IMG/VR virus record: IMGVR_UViG_3300010042_000003
Location: 1 to 44,739 of that record
Length of the DNA stretch: 44,739 bases
DNA from: a virus
Strand: one strand, 5' to 3'
The position numbers and the translations under genes were made by a program. A model generated the notes under the pieces. The model worked only from the letters and a program-made list of their open reading frames with translations, searched no databases and had not been told where the DNA came from. Shown piece by piece: positions 1-6,224 of the stretch. Numbering within the stretch: position 1 is the stretch's first letter; every line of letters starts with the position of its first letter.

Positions 1-119
1 CTGAACAGGAGAAAGCAGATAAAGCTGAACAGGAGAAAGCAGATAAAGCTGAACAGGAGAAAGCAGATAAAGCTGAACAGGAGAAAGCAGATAAAGCTGA
101 ACAGGAGAAAGCAGATAAA
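1..119 (+). repeat. 24-bp tandem repeat, five copies; also terminal overlap of contig
   Basis: Five near-perfect copies of a 24-bp unit (gctgaacaggag followed by aaagcagataaa), the first lacking its leading g. The whole 119 bases recur exactly at 44621-44739. This looks like an assembly overlap of a circular molecule, not a biological terminal repeat, because it begins and ends at an arbitrary phase of the unit. Confidence 0.9.
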
Positions 120-143
120 GCTGCCAAAGAGTCTATTTTATAA
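1..143 (+). CDS. C-terminal part of AEQEKADK-repeat head-region protein
   Basis: This is the end of the gene that starts at 44398. The frame opens at base 3, reads five copies of the octapeptide AEQEKADK and ends AAKESIL-stop. Bases 1-119 are identical to 44621-44739, so the contig is cut inside the repeat. Joining 44620 to base 1 restores the frame exactly and gives a protein of about 121 aa, whose repeat number may be under-counted. The lysine/glutamate-rich repeat should form a charged helix or coiled coil. Its place right after the major capsid gene suggests a head-associated accessory protein, but no function is known. Confidence 0.85.
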   Translation, partial: EQEKADKAEQEKADKAEQEKADKAEQEKADKAEQEKADKAAKESIL

Positions 144-160
144 CATTTAAACATTCAAAC

Positions 161-595
161 ATGAAAAAATTATTGATTATAGCGATTTTAGGTTTTGCAT
201 CGACGGTGTCCATGCAGACCCACGCTCAAACCGTAGTACAAGACCTGTATTCAAATCCCGCCTCAGGCACTAAGAAAGTAGATACCGTTATCAATACCGC
301 TACCGTTACCATGACGGCTTTAGCGGTTACGGGAACGCCCAAACAGACCACCGTATTTGTTAAGTATGGTAAGTTGTCCGGTACTGTTGCCGGGGTCGCG
401 ACTTTGAAAGGATCTTTAAACGGTTCCGATTGGGTTACGGCCGATACACTTACATACACCGTCACTGATCTGGCAACACAGAATAAAGTCTGGCTGATTG
501 ATGGCGCACCCTTTCTGTTTTACCGGGTTGAGACGGTTGGCTCCGGAACATCATCTTATACGGTTGCGGGGCAAATTTTATCAAGAAAATTATAA
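161..595 (+). CDS. Signal-peptide-bearing protein in head operon (possible decoration protein)
   Basis: 144 aa. Residues 1-23 look like a Sec signal peptide: MKK, a hydrophobic core (LLIIAILGFAS), then a THA|QT-like cleavage site. The rest is rich in T, V, S and G with alternating hydrophobic residues, suggesting a small beta-sandwich. The C-terminus (FLFYRVETVGSGTSSY) resembles beta-sandwich modules used for head decoration or fibres. It lies 17 bp downstream of the repeat protein and 6 bp upstream of a connector candidate, so it belongs to the head operon. A signal peptide on a phage structural-region protein is odd. The family was not recognised. Confidence 0.75.
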   Translation: MKKLLIIAILGFASTVSMQTHAQTVVQDLYSNPASGTKKVDTVINTATVTMTALAVTGTPKQTTVFVKYGKLSGTVAGVATLKGSLNGSDWVTADTLTYTVTDLATQNKVWLIDGAPFLFYRVETVGSGTSSYTVAGQILSRKL

Positions 596-601
596 TTAAT
601 C

Positions 602-1147
602 ATGCCTTTAATAGATTTAAACTACTTCGTAAGAGAACTGCAGATCGGGCAAATTGAACTGCCTGTAGTCTCTAATCCCGTTCGTGACTTTATTAAAGTT
701 TACGAACCGCAATTTCTTACCTTGTTATTAGGTAAAGACTTGTATAAGGATTTCACGGATGGTTTAGCTTTAGATCCTGTTCCGCAAAAGTGGCAGGATC
801 TAAAAGCTCTATTGATCGATACGGATTTGAAAGTGTCACCGATTGCGAACTATGTTTACTGGTTCTACATGAAAAACAGCAATACCAGGACCGGCGGAAT
901 AGGTGAGGTAAAACCCAATGCGGAAAATGCGCAGACGGTGAATAATCTGGATAAAAGGGTGTATGTGTGGAATGAAATGGTTTCATGGGTATGGCAAAAC
1001 GCTGATGAACTTAAAACTTATCATGATGATGACATTGAAACGGATAAACCCTGGTTTGTTATTAACCCTTCCACCTACAGAGGTTGGGAGTTTTGGCAAT
1101 ATTACAAAGAGTGTCCTTTTGAACCCGTTAATTCTTTAGGGATCTGA
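602..1147 (+). CDS. Putative head-tail connector / head completion protein (DUF6712-like)
   Basis: 181 aa, mostly alpha-helical by eye. The N-terminus has a conserved-looking segment (YEPQFLTLLLGKDLYKDF) that I associate with Bacteroidota phage connector proteins of the DUF6712 type. It sits after the capsid genes and immediately before another connector candidate and the tail tube, the usual place for head-completion adaptors. The aromatic-rich C-terminus (WFVINPSTYRGWEFWQYY) is unusual. The family name is from memory and uncertain; the structural role follows from gene order. Confidence 0.6.
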   Translation: MPLIDLNYFVRELQIGQIELPVVSNPVRDFIKVYEPQFLTLLLGKDLYKDFTDGLALDPVPQKWQDLKALLIDTDLKVSPIANYVYWFYMKNSNTRTGGIGEVKPNAENAQTVNNLDKRVYVWNEMVSWVWQNADELKTYHDDDIETDKPWFVINPSTYRGWEFWQYYKECPFEPVNSLGI

Positions 1148-1148
1148 T

Positions 1149-1694
1149 ATGGATAAGCCCATTCTTATACCGAGATTATTTACAAAGATCGTTGAACGCA
1201 CGAGCCTTAAACTGGTAAACAGTTTAAGAGATGTTGATGAAGCTATTACAGGCATACATTACATTTACGGGCACCCTTTAGAAGTACTGAACACTTTAAT
1301 GCTGATGTCCGGGGATGCGGATCTTCGATTTAAAAAGTACCCTTTGATAACTTTGTTCTTAGATATTAAAGAAACATCTTCGCCGGGCTTTTACAGTGAG
1401 GCGGATTTACACTTTTTAATCATAACAGGCACCAATCCGAACTATACTGCGCCTCAAAGGGAGGATTTCTCTTTTACACCTATTCTACACCCTATTTACG
1501 GTGAATTTATAGAACAGATACGTAAAAGCGGCTTATTTTCTTTTGAAGGTAGTACGCCGAAACCATACGAACGATTTGATCGTTTATTTTGGGGTAAAGA
1601 GGGCCTGTACGGTGTAGAGGGTAATATTTTCAATGATAATATCGATGCGATAGAATTCAAAATAAGGCTAAAAGTAAAAACACAAAATTGTTAA
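1149..1694 (+). CDS. Putative tail terminator / tail completion protein
   Basis: 181 aa, starting 1 bp after the previous gene's stop. It contains KYPLITLFLDI near residue 75 and FTPILHPIYGEFIEQI near residue 115, segments I recall from uncharacterised Bacteroidota phage proteins located just before the tail tube. By position (connector, this gene, tube) it is the best candidate for the tail-terminator or neck protein. No catalytic motif, signal peptide or membrane segment is visible. The function is inferred from gene order only. Confidence 0.6.
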   Translation: MDKPILIPRLFTKIVERTSLKLVNSLRDVDEAITGIHYIYGHPLEVLNTLMLMSGDADLRFKKYPLITLFLDIKETSSPGFYSEADLHFLIITGTNPNYTAPQREDFSFTPILHPIYGEFIEQIRKSGLFSFEGSTPKPYERFDRLFWGKEGLYGVEGNIFNDNIDAIEFKIRLKVKTQNC

Positions 1695-1698
1695 AATT

Positions 1699-2640
1699 AT
1701 GATAAACGAATTTAAATGTTCCCAGGTAGGCGGGGCAAATACCGGAATTGACGACTGTTCACTACAGATCGGTAAAATAGTAGGCTTTTTTCTCGTTTGG
1801 CCAAGTTTCACGTTAACAGCAGCAAATCTGTTAAACGACGGAGCTTTAAAAACGGCTATGCTGGCCGCGGCTAGTGCGGATATTCCTTCACAAAGGATTT
1901 ATCCCGTGCACATGCTTGAGGACATCACTGATAACAGTGCAGAACCGCAGCAACAGACGTTCGGCTATGGAACAGCCGTTGATACCGATAACGGTACTTA
2001 CGATTGGACTTTCCCCTTCTTAAAAGGCGGTTTGTGCTTGCTAAAAGCTTTACAGATGTTCAACAAATCAAGTATCCGTGTCATTTTTTATGATGCTGAA
2101 GGTACTTTGTTCGGACAAAAAGTCGGTGATACTTTGAAAGGTATCCCGCTTAATCAGTTTGTGGCGAATAAATGGACCCCGGCGACAGGCACCACAGTGA
2201 TGGGTACTTCGGTTAAATTTAATTTCCAGCCTAAATATATTAACGAACAGATTGGTTTCTACAAAGTAACCGATTTCAGTTTCGAAGATATTGAAGGTTT
2301 AAGAAATGCTTCGCTTTCCCTGGCTGCGGCTCAGGCAAGCCCTGTATTTAAGTTTAAAGTTCTTGCGGGATGTCAGAAACTTGATCTGTTTGATCTTTAT
2401 GAAGACGAACTGGCTGATGAAAATTTGTGGGAATTTTTTAACGCAGACACCGGCGCATCTGTCGGGATAACGTCTGTTGCCGCAGATACCGGTCTTAAAG
2501 CTTTCACTGTTACCCTTGTTGCCGCTGATATTCTTGCAGCTACACGTATCACGGGTAAATTGGCCGCTCCAAGCGTTTTAACTGCTGCAGGTTTAACGCA
2601 TCTGGATAGCGTGACATTCACCTTCACTAAAGTGGCTTAA
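1699..2640 (+). CDS. Major tail (tube) protein
   Basis: 313 aa. The first 220 or so residues are beta-rich and match the size and composition of siphovirus tail-tube subunits. The segment from about residue 225 looks like an added Ig-like or BIG-type beta domain, rich in A, T and V (GITSVAADTGLKAFTVTLV), a common C-terminal extension of tube proteins that projects from the tail. It lies between the connector candidates and the tail assembly genes. The tube assignment is inferred from position, length and composition. Confidence 0.7.
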   Translation: MINEFKCSQVGGANTGIDDCSLQIGKIVGFFLVWPSFTLTAANLLNDGALKTAMLAAASADIPSQRIYPVHMLEDITDNSAEPQQQTFGYGTAVDTDNGTYDWTFPFLKGGLCLLKALQMFNKSSIRVIFYDAEGTLFGQKVGDTLKGIPLNQFVANKWTPATGTTVMGTSVKFNFQPKYINEQIGFYKVTDFSFEDIEGLRNASLSLAAAQASPVFKFKVLAGCQKLDLFDLYEDELADENLWEFFNADTGASVGITSVAADTGLKAFTVTLVAADILAATRITGKLAAPSVLTAAGLTHLDSVTFTFTKVA

Positions 2641-2641
2641 G

Positions 2642-2809
2642 TTGGCTACGGGTAAAATAGCGTGGAATCTCAAGTATGTTAAAAAGATGGATAAAAAAGA
2701 ATTCATCAAAACATTCACGGGGGTTTATCCGGATGTTAATCTGGATGCGGAATACGATAAGATCAATCCGCCCGCTGAACCTGAAAAACAGGCAGAAAAA
2801 GAGCGTTAA
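2642..2809 (+). CDS. Small basic protein after the tail tube gene
   Basis: 55 aa if translation begins at the TTG at 2642, one base after the tail-tube stop; an in-frame ATG at 2687 would give 40 aa. The TTG start is favoured because the open frame has protein-like composition (GKIAWNLKYVKKMDKKEF) directly up to the preceding stop. The protein is Lys-rich with a Pro/Glu-rich tail (INPPAEPEKQAEKER). It is the last gene of the head operon, directly before a strong terminator. Small genes here can encode tail assembly chaperones, but nothing proves that. Confidence 0.6.
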   Translation: MATGKIAWNLKYVKKMDKKEFIKTFTGVYPDVNLDAEYDKINPPAEPEKQAEKER

Positions 2810-2814
2810 AAACG

Positions 2815-2849
2815 AAAAAACCCCTTAGCTAAATGTTAAGGGGTTTTTT
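2815..2849. terminator. Bidirectional intrinsic terminator between head operon and minus cassette
   Basis: A 7-bp GC-rich core stem (cccctta / taagggg) with a 9-nt loop, flanked by aaaaaa on the left and tttttt on the right, so it works in both directions. It lies between the convergent 2809 stop and the minus-strand gene ending at 2851. The same stem sequence is reused at 20243-20276. Confidence 0.9.
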
Positions 2850-2850
2850 G

Positions 2851-3135
2851 TTAATCTTTTATTTCTTCTTTGAAGTTTGGCCCGGCTTCACCCAGGTAAG
2901 CGGCTATCCTTTCGTGCATTTCTGTTTGGTCCGCATCGCTGAACCCTCTAAACCTGGACCGGCACGGGTAAACGTCTTTGACCGGTGCATTCTCTCCTAG
3001 TTCCTTATAGTTTTCAACTTCTACAACCAACGACCACCCGAAAGCTTGCAAAACTAAGTTCACAAACATGAAGAGTCCTGATTTCCTAAACTCTTCCCAG
3101 GTTTTTCGCTCTAAATTTTTACTCATTTTTTCCAT
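2851..3135 (-). CDS. Conserved hypothetical phage protein
   Basis: 94 aa. It reads WEEFRKSGLFMFVNLVLQAF followed by a segment ending YPCRSRFRGFSD, a pattern I recall in uncharacterised Bacteroidota phage proteins (hydrophobic helix, then VYPxRxxFRGF). An alternative start is MSKN at 3126. It is the last gene of the minus cassette and ends 2 bp from the shared terminator. There is no visible catalytic motif. Confidence 0.65.
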   Translation of the reverse strand: MEKMSKNLERKTWEEFRKSGLFMFVNLVLQAFGWSLVVEVENYKELGENAPVKDVYPCRSRFRGFSDADQTEMHERIAAYLGEAGPNFKEEIKD

Positions 3136-3141
3136 ATTTAT

Positions 3142-3492
3142 CTATTTAATTATTGGCCTGACATCCAGTCCGCCTTTAAAAATGTGATCGAGCATCTGCG
3201 GTTTGTTGCGCATCTTCTGGCACTGTTTTAAAGTCGGCCTGTACCATTCTTGTGTAGGTTCTTTTTCGGGATCTACATCTTTGTAAAATGTGCTTTGCGC
3301 GGTATGCCCGCACTTTTCGCAGGTGTGCATAAAAGGTGTTCTACCTTCGTGTATATCAATCGTTTTAGTGATATGCAAGCATTTAGGTTGCAAACAGGTA
3401 TAGCAGTTGATTCGGTCGTCTTTTGCAGGTTCTGTTTTGATCTTTGAATAGAGGCGTTCTACCTCTCTCATTGACATTGATTTTTTACTCAT
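3142..3492 (-). CDS. Zinc-finger-like small protein
   Basis: 116 aa. Cysteine and histidine pairs are visible: C30/C33, C38/H40, then C58/C61 with H63 in CEKCGH. This is a likely zinc-binding fold of the zinc-ribbon type. The C-terminus is basic (TLKQCQKMRNKP). It overlaps the upstream gene by 4 bp (ATGA), indicating translational coupling. It may bind nucleic acid; the partner is unknown. Confidence 0.65.
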   Translation of the reverse strand: MSKKSMSMREVERLYSKIKTEPAKDDRINCYTCLQPKCLHITKTIDIHEGRTPFMHTCEKCGHTAQSTFYKDVDPEKEPTQEWYRPTLKQCQKMRNKPQMLDHIFKGGLDVRPIIK

Positions 3493-3731
3493 TTTATGGG
3501 ATTAAAAGTTAATCTAAATGTGAAGTTTGTTACCTGTTCACCTTTCGGTGGTACATGACTCACGGTTCCGCTGGTTACAAATTCACCGTTTTTATCGAAC
3601 AGATACCCGGTGTGGTCGGAGAAAAGTTGCATTTTAGAGCCGTCATCGTCGAATATTTCTGCCACCAGCTTCGGGGCTTCAGGTTTGGGTAGTGCGCCCA
3701 AACTTTTTAAAATTTTAAACGTTGCGTGCAT
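3489..3731 (-). CDS. Hypothetical small protein
   Basis: 80 aa. The core is strand-rich with a turn-like pattern (IFDDDGSKMQLFSDHTGYLF), resembling a small beta domain. It overlaps its upstream neighbour by 17 bp and its downstream neighbour by 4 bp, so it sits firmly within the minus-strand cassette. The function was not recognised. Confidence 0.6.
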   Translation of the reverse strand: MHATFKILKSLGALPKPEAPKLVAEIFDDDGSKMQLFSDHTGYLFDKNGEFVTSGTVSHVPPKGEQVTNFTFRLTFNPIK

Positions 3732-4062
3732 GTAGACATTGTTCTATGTACTGGTTAATAATAAAAGCAATTTCCGGTGCGTAAGGCATCACTTTAATAA
3801 GCTCAGGCGTGACCCCATTGTTTTCCAGGAAATAACGTACTTTGTCCGGATCTATTTCAGCGGAAACCACCGCAAAAGGTTCAATACGGTTAAATGTGTG
3901 CTTTAAAACAACGTGATAAATTTGCGGCATCCCGTGCGTGTATCTGAGTATTTCAGCAGTGACTACGCTGTTAAAATGATCCAGGACGTTATTAAAATTG
4001 GGCAAACACTCAACCGAACCGGTGTACCCAACGTTTGAACAGAATGTTAAATTTTCCACCAT
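3715..4062 (-). CDS. Hypothetical protein
   Basis: 115 aa, starting at ATGGTGGAA. It is mixed alpha/beta with no motif that I can name, and ends with a Cys/His pair (EQCLHARNV). It overlaps the gene upstream by 16 bp and the gene downstream by 17 bp, which argues for co-translation in the cassette. The function is unknown. Confidence 0.6.
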   Translation of the reverse strand: MVENLTFCSNVGYTGSVECLPNFNNVLDHFNSVVTAEILRYTHGMPQIYHVVLKHTFNRIEPFAVVSAEIDPDKVRYFLENNGVTPELIKVMPYAPEIAFIINQYIEQCLHARNV

Positions 4063-4541
4063 GGCTTTTTAGCTTTACGTACCATTTCGTTTAAATTGTT
4101 TTTCAGACCATAATTGCCCACAGTTCTATGAGAGCCGTAGCCTGCTGCTAAAGCTGCTGATTTCGCACGAGAAGATATGGGCTTTAATTTTTCCATGATC
4201 GTTGCCCCACCTTGATAGCCCATCGCCAATAATACCCGCTGTTCTGCAGATTTAAGATCCGCAAAAATAACGCACGATATATTGCGCCTCGTAAGAAAGT
4301 ATTTATAATGATTGTATTCACGGAGCAGCTGCAATCTTTTTTGCATAAGTGCAGATCTGTGCATGATTTCATAAAATGGTGCGGGTTCATCTGTTACGAT
4401 TTCATCGTGAACCCAATTATCTCTGTTTGATTCTATCCAGGTGCTACACCTTAAAGTTAAAATCTGTATCTCCATGGTAAGCGCCAAACATTCTAATCTG
4501 ATGTCCAGTGCTTTTTCTAAATATTCGGTGGATATTTTCAT
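4047..4541 (-). CDS. Hypothetical helical protein behind a paired-operator promoter
   Basis: 164 aa, predicted mostly helical. The C-terminal part (SSRAKSAALAAGYGSHRTVG) is basic and could resemble a DNA-binding helix pair, but I cannot assign a helix-turn-helix. The ATG at 4541 is only 4 bases after a TACATTTG element on the minus strand, which lies inside a pair of TGTATTACA-like sites. That gives this gene its own promoter within the cassette and predicts a leaderless message. Confidence 0.65.
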   Translation of the reverse strand: MKISTEYLEKALDIRLECLALTMEIQILTLRCSTWIESNRDNWVHDEIVTDEPAPFYEIMHRSALMQKRLQLLREYNHYKYFLTRRNISCVIFADLKSAEQRVLLAMGYQGGATIMEKLKPISSRAKSAALAAGYGSHRTVGNYGLKNNLNEMVRKAKKPWWKI

Positions 4542-4546
4542 AAGCC

Positions 4547-4592
4547 AAATGTATTACATTTTGTATTACTTATTTGTATCATTTACGTTACA
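4547..4592 (-). promoter_or_regulatory. Minus-strand promoter overlapped by paired TGTATTACA-type sites (site A)
   Basis: On the + strand, tgtattaca is at 4550-4558 and tgtattact at 4562-4570, 12 bp apart, with weaker relatives at 4575 (tgtatcatt) and 4584 (tacgttaca). Each 9-mer is a near-palindrome (TGTA-x-TACA). Read on the minus strand, the innermost site runs into TACATTTG, a TAnnTTTG-type -7 element, 4 bases before the ATG at 4541. The same pair occurs at 23560-23580 and 31515-31535. Confidence 0.7.
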
Positions 4593-4826
4593 TTTAAGAT
4601 TTTCAGATAGAAGATAAAAACGTTTATTATCCGATGGGTAAAAATCAACCAGGCGTTTTCGGTTATACAGTAGGATTTCAAAACACTTAACCAGATAAGC
4701 TATCCGGCTCGGATGTTTTTTGTATTCCGGGGCTTTCAACCGCAGCACTACCAGATCCATGTCCATATTTAATTTCAAAGCCTCTAACTTCTGATCTATA
4801 ATGTGAAACCTTGAGTCAATATCCAT
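4566..4826 (-). CDS. Hypothetical small helical protein
   Basis: 86 aa from the ATG at 4826; an in-frame TTG at 4832 overlaps the -7 element and is rejected as start. The protein is helical and basic, with heptad-like leucines (DQKLEALKLNMDMDLVVLRL). It is the first gene of the minus cassette. The gene's end overlaps the operator-like repeats of the next promoter (4547-4592), so it may be terminated or re-initiated there. The function is unknown. Confidence 0.6.
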   Translation of the reverse strand: MDIDSRFHIIDQKLEALKLNMDMDLVVLRLKAPEYKKHPSRIAYLVKCFEILLYNRKRLVDFYPSDNKRFYLLSENLKCNVNDTNK

Positions 4827-4829
4827 GGT

Positions 4830-4837
4830 CAAATATA
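4830..4837 (-). promoter_or_regulatory. Minus-strand -7 element for the small-gene cassette
   Basis: TATATTTG on the minus strand, three bases (acc) before the ATG at 4826. It matches the Bacteroidota TAnnTTTG -7 consensus. The spacing implies transcription starting at or very near the A of the start codon. Confidence 0.65.
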
Positions 4838-4877
4838 AAAGGTTTTAATTTATGTACCCGGTACCAATTATGTTACG

Positions 4878-4885
4878 TATATTTG
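4878..4885 (+). promoter_or_regulatory. Candidate + promoter element
   Basis: TATATTTG on the + strand, matching TAnnTTTG, with no clear TTTG at the -33 position. It is followed after about 22 bases by a strong + terminator and no open reading frame. If active it would make an RNA of only about 50 nt. Confidence 0.4.
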
Positions 4886-4907
4886 AAATCATTATTCGGC
4901 TTTTTCG

Positions 4908-4941
4908 CCCGTCCATGTTGTGAAATACGGACGGGTTTTTT
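4908..4941 (+). terminator. Intrinsic terminator, + strand
   Basis: A stem of 7 bp (cccgtcc / ggacggg) with a 14-nt loop, followed by six T residues. No coding gene on the + strand lies directly upstream in the intergenic space, so it ends either a very short RNA or read-through from the left. Confidence 0.85.
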
Positions 4942-4960
4942 ATTGTAACGGATTTGTTAT

Positions 4961-4990
4961 TTTGATGTAAAATATAAAAACGTATGTTTG
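4961..4990 (+). promoter_or_regulatory. Strong Bacteroidota-type promoter
   Basis: TTTG at 4961-4964 and TATGTTTG at 4983-4990 with an 18-bp A/T-rich spacer, a near-ideal TTTG / TAnnTTTG promoter. It lies right after a terminator, and the DNA downstream has no usable reading frame, so its transcript appears to be non-coding up to the terminator at 5148-5172. Confidence 0.75.
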
Positions 4991-4996
4991 TACTGC

Positions 4997-5172
4997 TGGT
5001 CAAGTAGCGGCGCTAATGATGGTGTGCAATCTTCGGAGAACATCAACCCTTAAACACCCGCAACATAACTCGCACAGACGGTTGAGCGGGTGTTTATTTA
5101 AGAAATTACGTGCCAACGTGGATAGGTTGTTTAACCAATCATGAAAGGGTTGCATTTATGCAGCCTTTTTTT
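4997..5172 (+). ncRNA. Candidate structured non-coding RNA
   Basis: The predicted transcript runs from about 7 bases after the -7 element to the terminator at 5148-5172, roughly 175 nt. It contains a perfect 10-bp stem (aaacacccgc at 5052-5061 with gcgggtgttt at 5086-5095) around a 24-nt loop, a small ggtt/aacc hairpin near 5125-5136, and the terminator hairpin. There is no open frame of note. It could be a free small RNA or a terminated leader ahead of the tail operon. The 5' end is inferred from promoter spacing. The family was not recognised. Confidence 0.55.
5148..5172 (+). terminator. Intrinsic terminator before the tail operon
   Basis: The stem ggttgcat / atgcagcc (8 bp with one G-T pair, 2-nt apparent loop) is followed by seven T residues. 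It lies 15 bases before the first tail gene, so transcription of the tail operon must either read through or begin at the TACATTTG element immediately downstream. Confidence 0.85.
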
Positions 5173-5174
5173 AT

Positions 5175-5182
5175 TACATTTG
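5175..5182 (+). promoter_or_regulatory. -7 element of the tail operon
   Basis: TACATTTG, five bases (ttttc) before the ATG at 5188 and directly after a terminator's T tract. It fits TAnnTTTG and predicts a leaderless first tail gene. No clean TTTG lies at the expected upstream distance, so activity may need a phage-encoded activator. Confidence 0.6.
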
Positions 5183-5187
5183 TTTTC

Positions 5188-5634
5188 ATGACCATTGCCG
5201 AAGCATATAGACGCGTTGAAGCCCTTAAGCTGAGGGAAAAACTGCCAGAACTGGTGGCAGGTACGTCCTATGAGATCACAGCTTTAAACCAGTTTGCCCT
5301 TTATAACTACGGTGTAGACTCGCTGGATCGTAAACTCGCAAAATACAAATCCAAGTATTACGCCCGTCAGAAATTCTACCAAAATAATCGCCCGGGCTTC
5401 GGGATACCGGATCTTAGATTGACAGGTAGGCATTATGCCGGTATGTCTGTTCTGATCTCAGGTTACACGTATAAGGTGGTCAGTAATGTACCTTATTCAG
5501 AAAAGTTAGTACAGCAATACGGCCCTGCTATCTATGGGTTAAGTAAAGATAACAAGCGTATTTACCGCACAAATACTTTAATGCCCGCTGTTCGTAAGTA
5601 TATTTCTCAGATAACCGGATTTGTTTTCAGATGA
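5188..5634 (+). CDS. First tail-operon protein (possible tail completion / chaperone)
   Basis: 148 aa from the ATG at 5188. The frame is open back to 5110, but that stretch holds the terminator and promoter, so the inner ATG is preferred. The C-terminal region (YKVVSNVPYSEKLVQQYGPA) faintly resembles gp10/gpG-type tail completion proteins, which often carry an NVPYAxxxxxG segment. It overlaps the next gene by 4 bp (ATGA). The role is inferred mainly from its place before the tape measure gene. Confidence 0.65.
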   Translation: MTIAEAYRRVEALKLREKLPELVAGTSYEITALNQFALYNYGVDSLDRKLAKYKSKYYARQKFYQNNRPGFGIPDLRLTGRHYAGMSVLISGYTYKVVSNVPYSEKLVQQYGPAIYGLSKDNKRIYRTNTLMPAVRKYISQITGFVFR

Positions 5635-6224
5635 TAAGAACACGTAAAACTTTCACGGGCTGTAAGGATCTCCCATTATATAACTTCATTCAGGTGCTCG
5701 TTAATGAGGATATGGACTATCTGTACAGTGAACGGGGAACCTGGTTCAACAGAAATGGCGATCTTATGCCGCTTTGGGAGACTATCTATAACGAATATCT
5801 TTTATTGCTGGGCAACAAGAAAAACAGTTTTCTGCTTTCCCTTCTTAAACAGATAACTTTCTTAAATAATCGCATAGAACTGATCGCACGGATATGCACG
5901 GCTTTATCAGGCTATTACGATACCGAATTGTGTAGTTTGTTGAAACGTATGGGTTTCAATTTCCCTTTTACCCCCGAAACACTGGAAAAGGATATTAAAA
6001 AAACACTTATAGGCGCAAAATCCATCATACTTAAACGCAATGAAACGCAGGGCGAATTAGAAGCTTTACAAGCGGATGAAGATTCGGGCGAAGTCACGGA
6101 GATGGACTTTTATGCGCTGGTTGCGCAGATCAGCAAATACATGCAGATCAGCATAGACCCTAAAAATACTACCGTAGCGCTTTTTATGGCGTATGTTAAA
6201 CAAGCTAAAAGCGATACCAGATGA
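5631..6224 (+). CDS. Putative tail assembly protein upstream of tape measure
   Basis: 197 aa, helical, beginning RTRKTFTGCKDLPLYNFIQV. The N-terminal pattern (xLPLYNFxxV) and the C-terminal segment ending in a TTVALFMAYVKQA-like helix recall uncharacterised Bacteroidota phage proteins always found immediately before the tape measure gene. It overlaps both neighbours by 4 bp. By position it may be the tail assembly chaperone; no slippery frameshift site between two frames was seen, unlike the classical gpG/gpGT system. Confidence 0.65.
   Translation: MIRTRKTFTGCKDLPLYNFIQVLVNEDMDYLYSERGTWFNRNGDLMPLWETIYNEYLLLLGNKKNSFLLSLLKQITFLNNRIELIARICTALSGYYDTELCSLLKRMGFNFPFTPETLEKDIKKTLIGAKSIILKRNETQGELEALQADEDSGEVTEMDFYALVAQISKYMQISIDPKNTTVALFMAYVKQAKSDTR

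Noticed and set aside
1-119. Biological direct terminal repeats of a linear phage genome
   Set aside because: The identical ends fall inside a tandem repeat at an arbitrary phase and inside a gene; an assembly overlap of a circular or permuted molecule explains them better.
4047-4541. Phage repressor (lysogeny control)
   Set aside because: The gene has operator-like repeats in front, but no helix-turn-helix pattern could be defended and no integrase or att site is present.
4991-5100. tRNA or tmRNA in the structured intergenic region
   Set aside because: There is no cloverleaf, no TpsiC-arm consensus and no CCA-proximal acceptor pairing.
5110-5187. N-terminal extension of the first tail gene (start at 5110)
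   Set aside because: The stretch contains an intrinsic terminator and the TACATTTG element directly before the ATG at 5188.
5631-5640. Programmed frameshift between the two genes before the tape measure
   Set aside because: The genes overlap by a plain ATGA stop-start junction and no slippery heptamer was seen.
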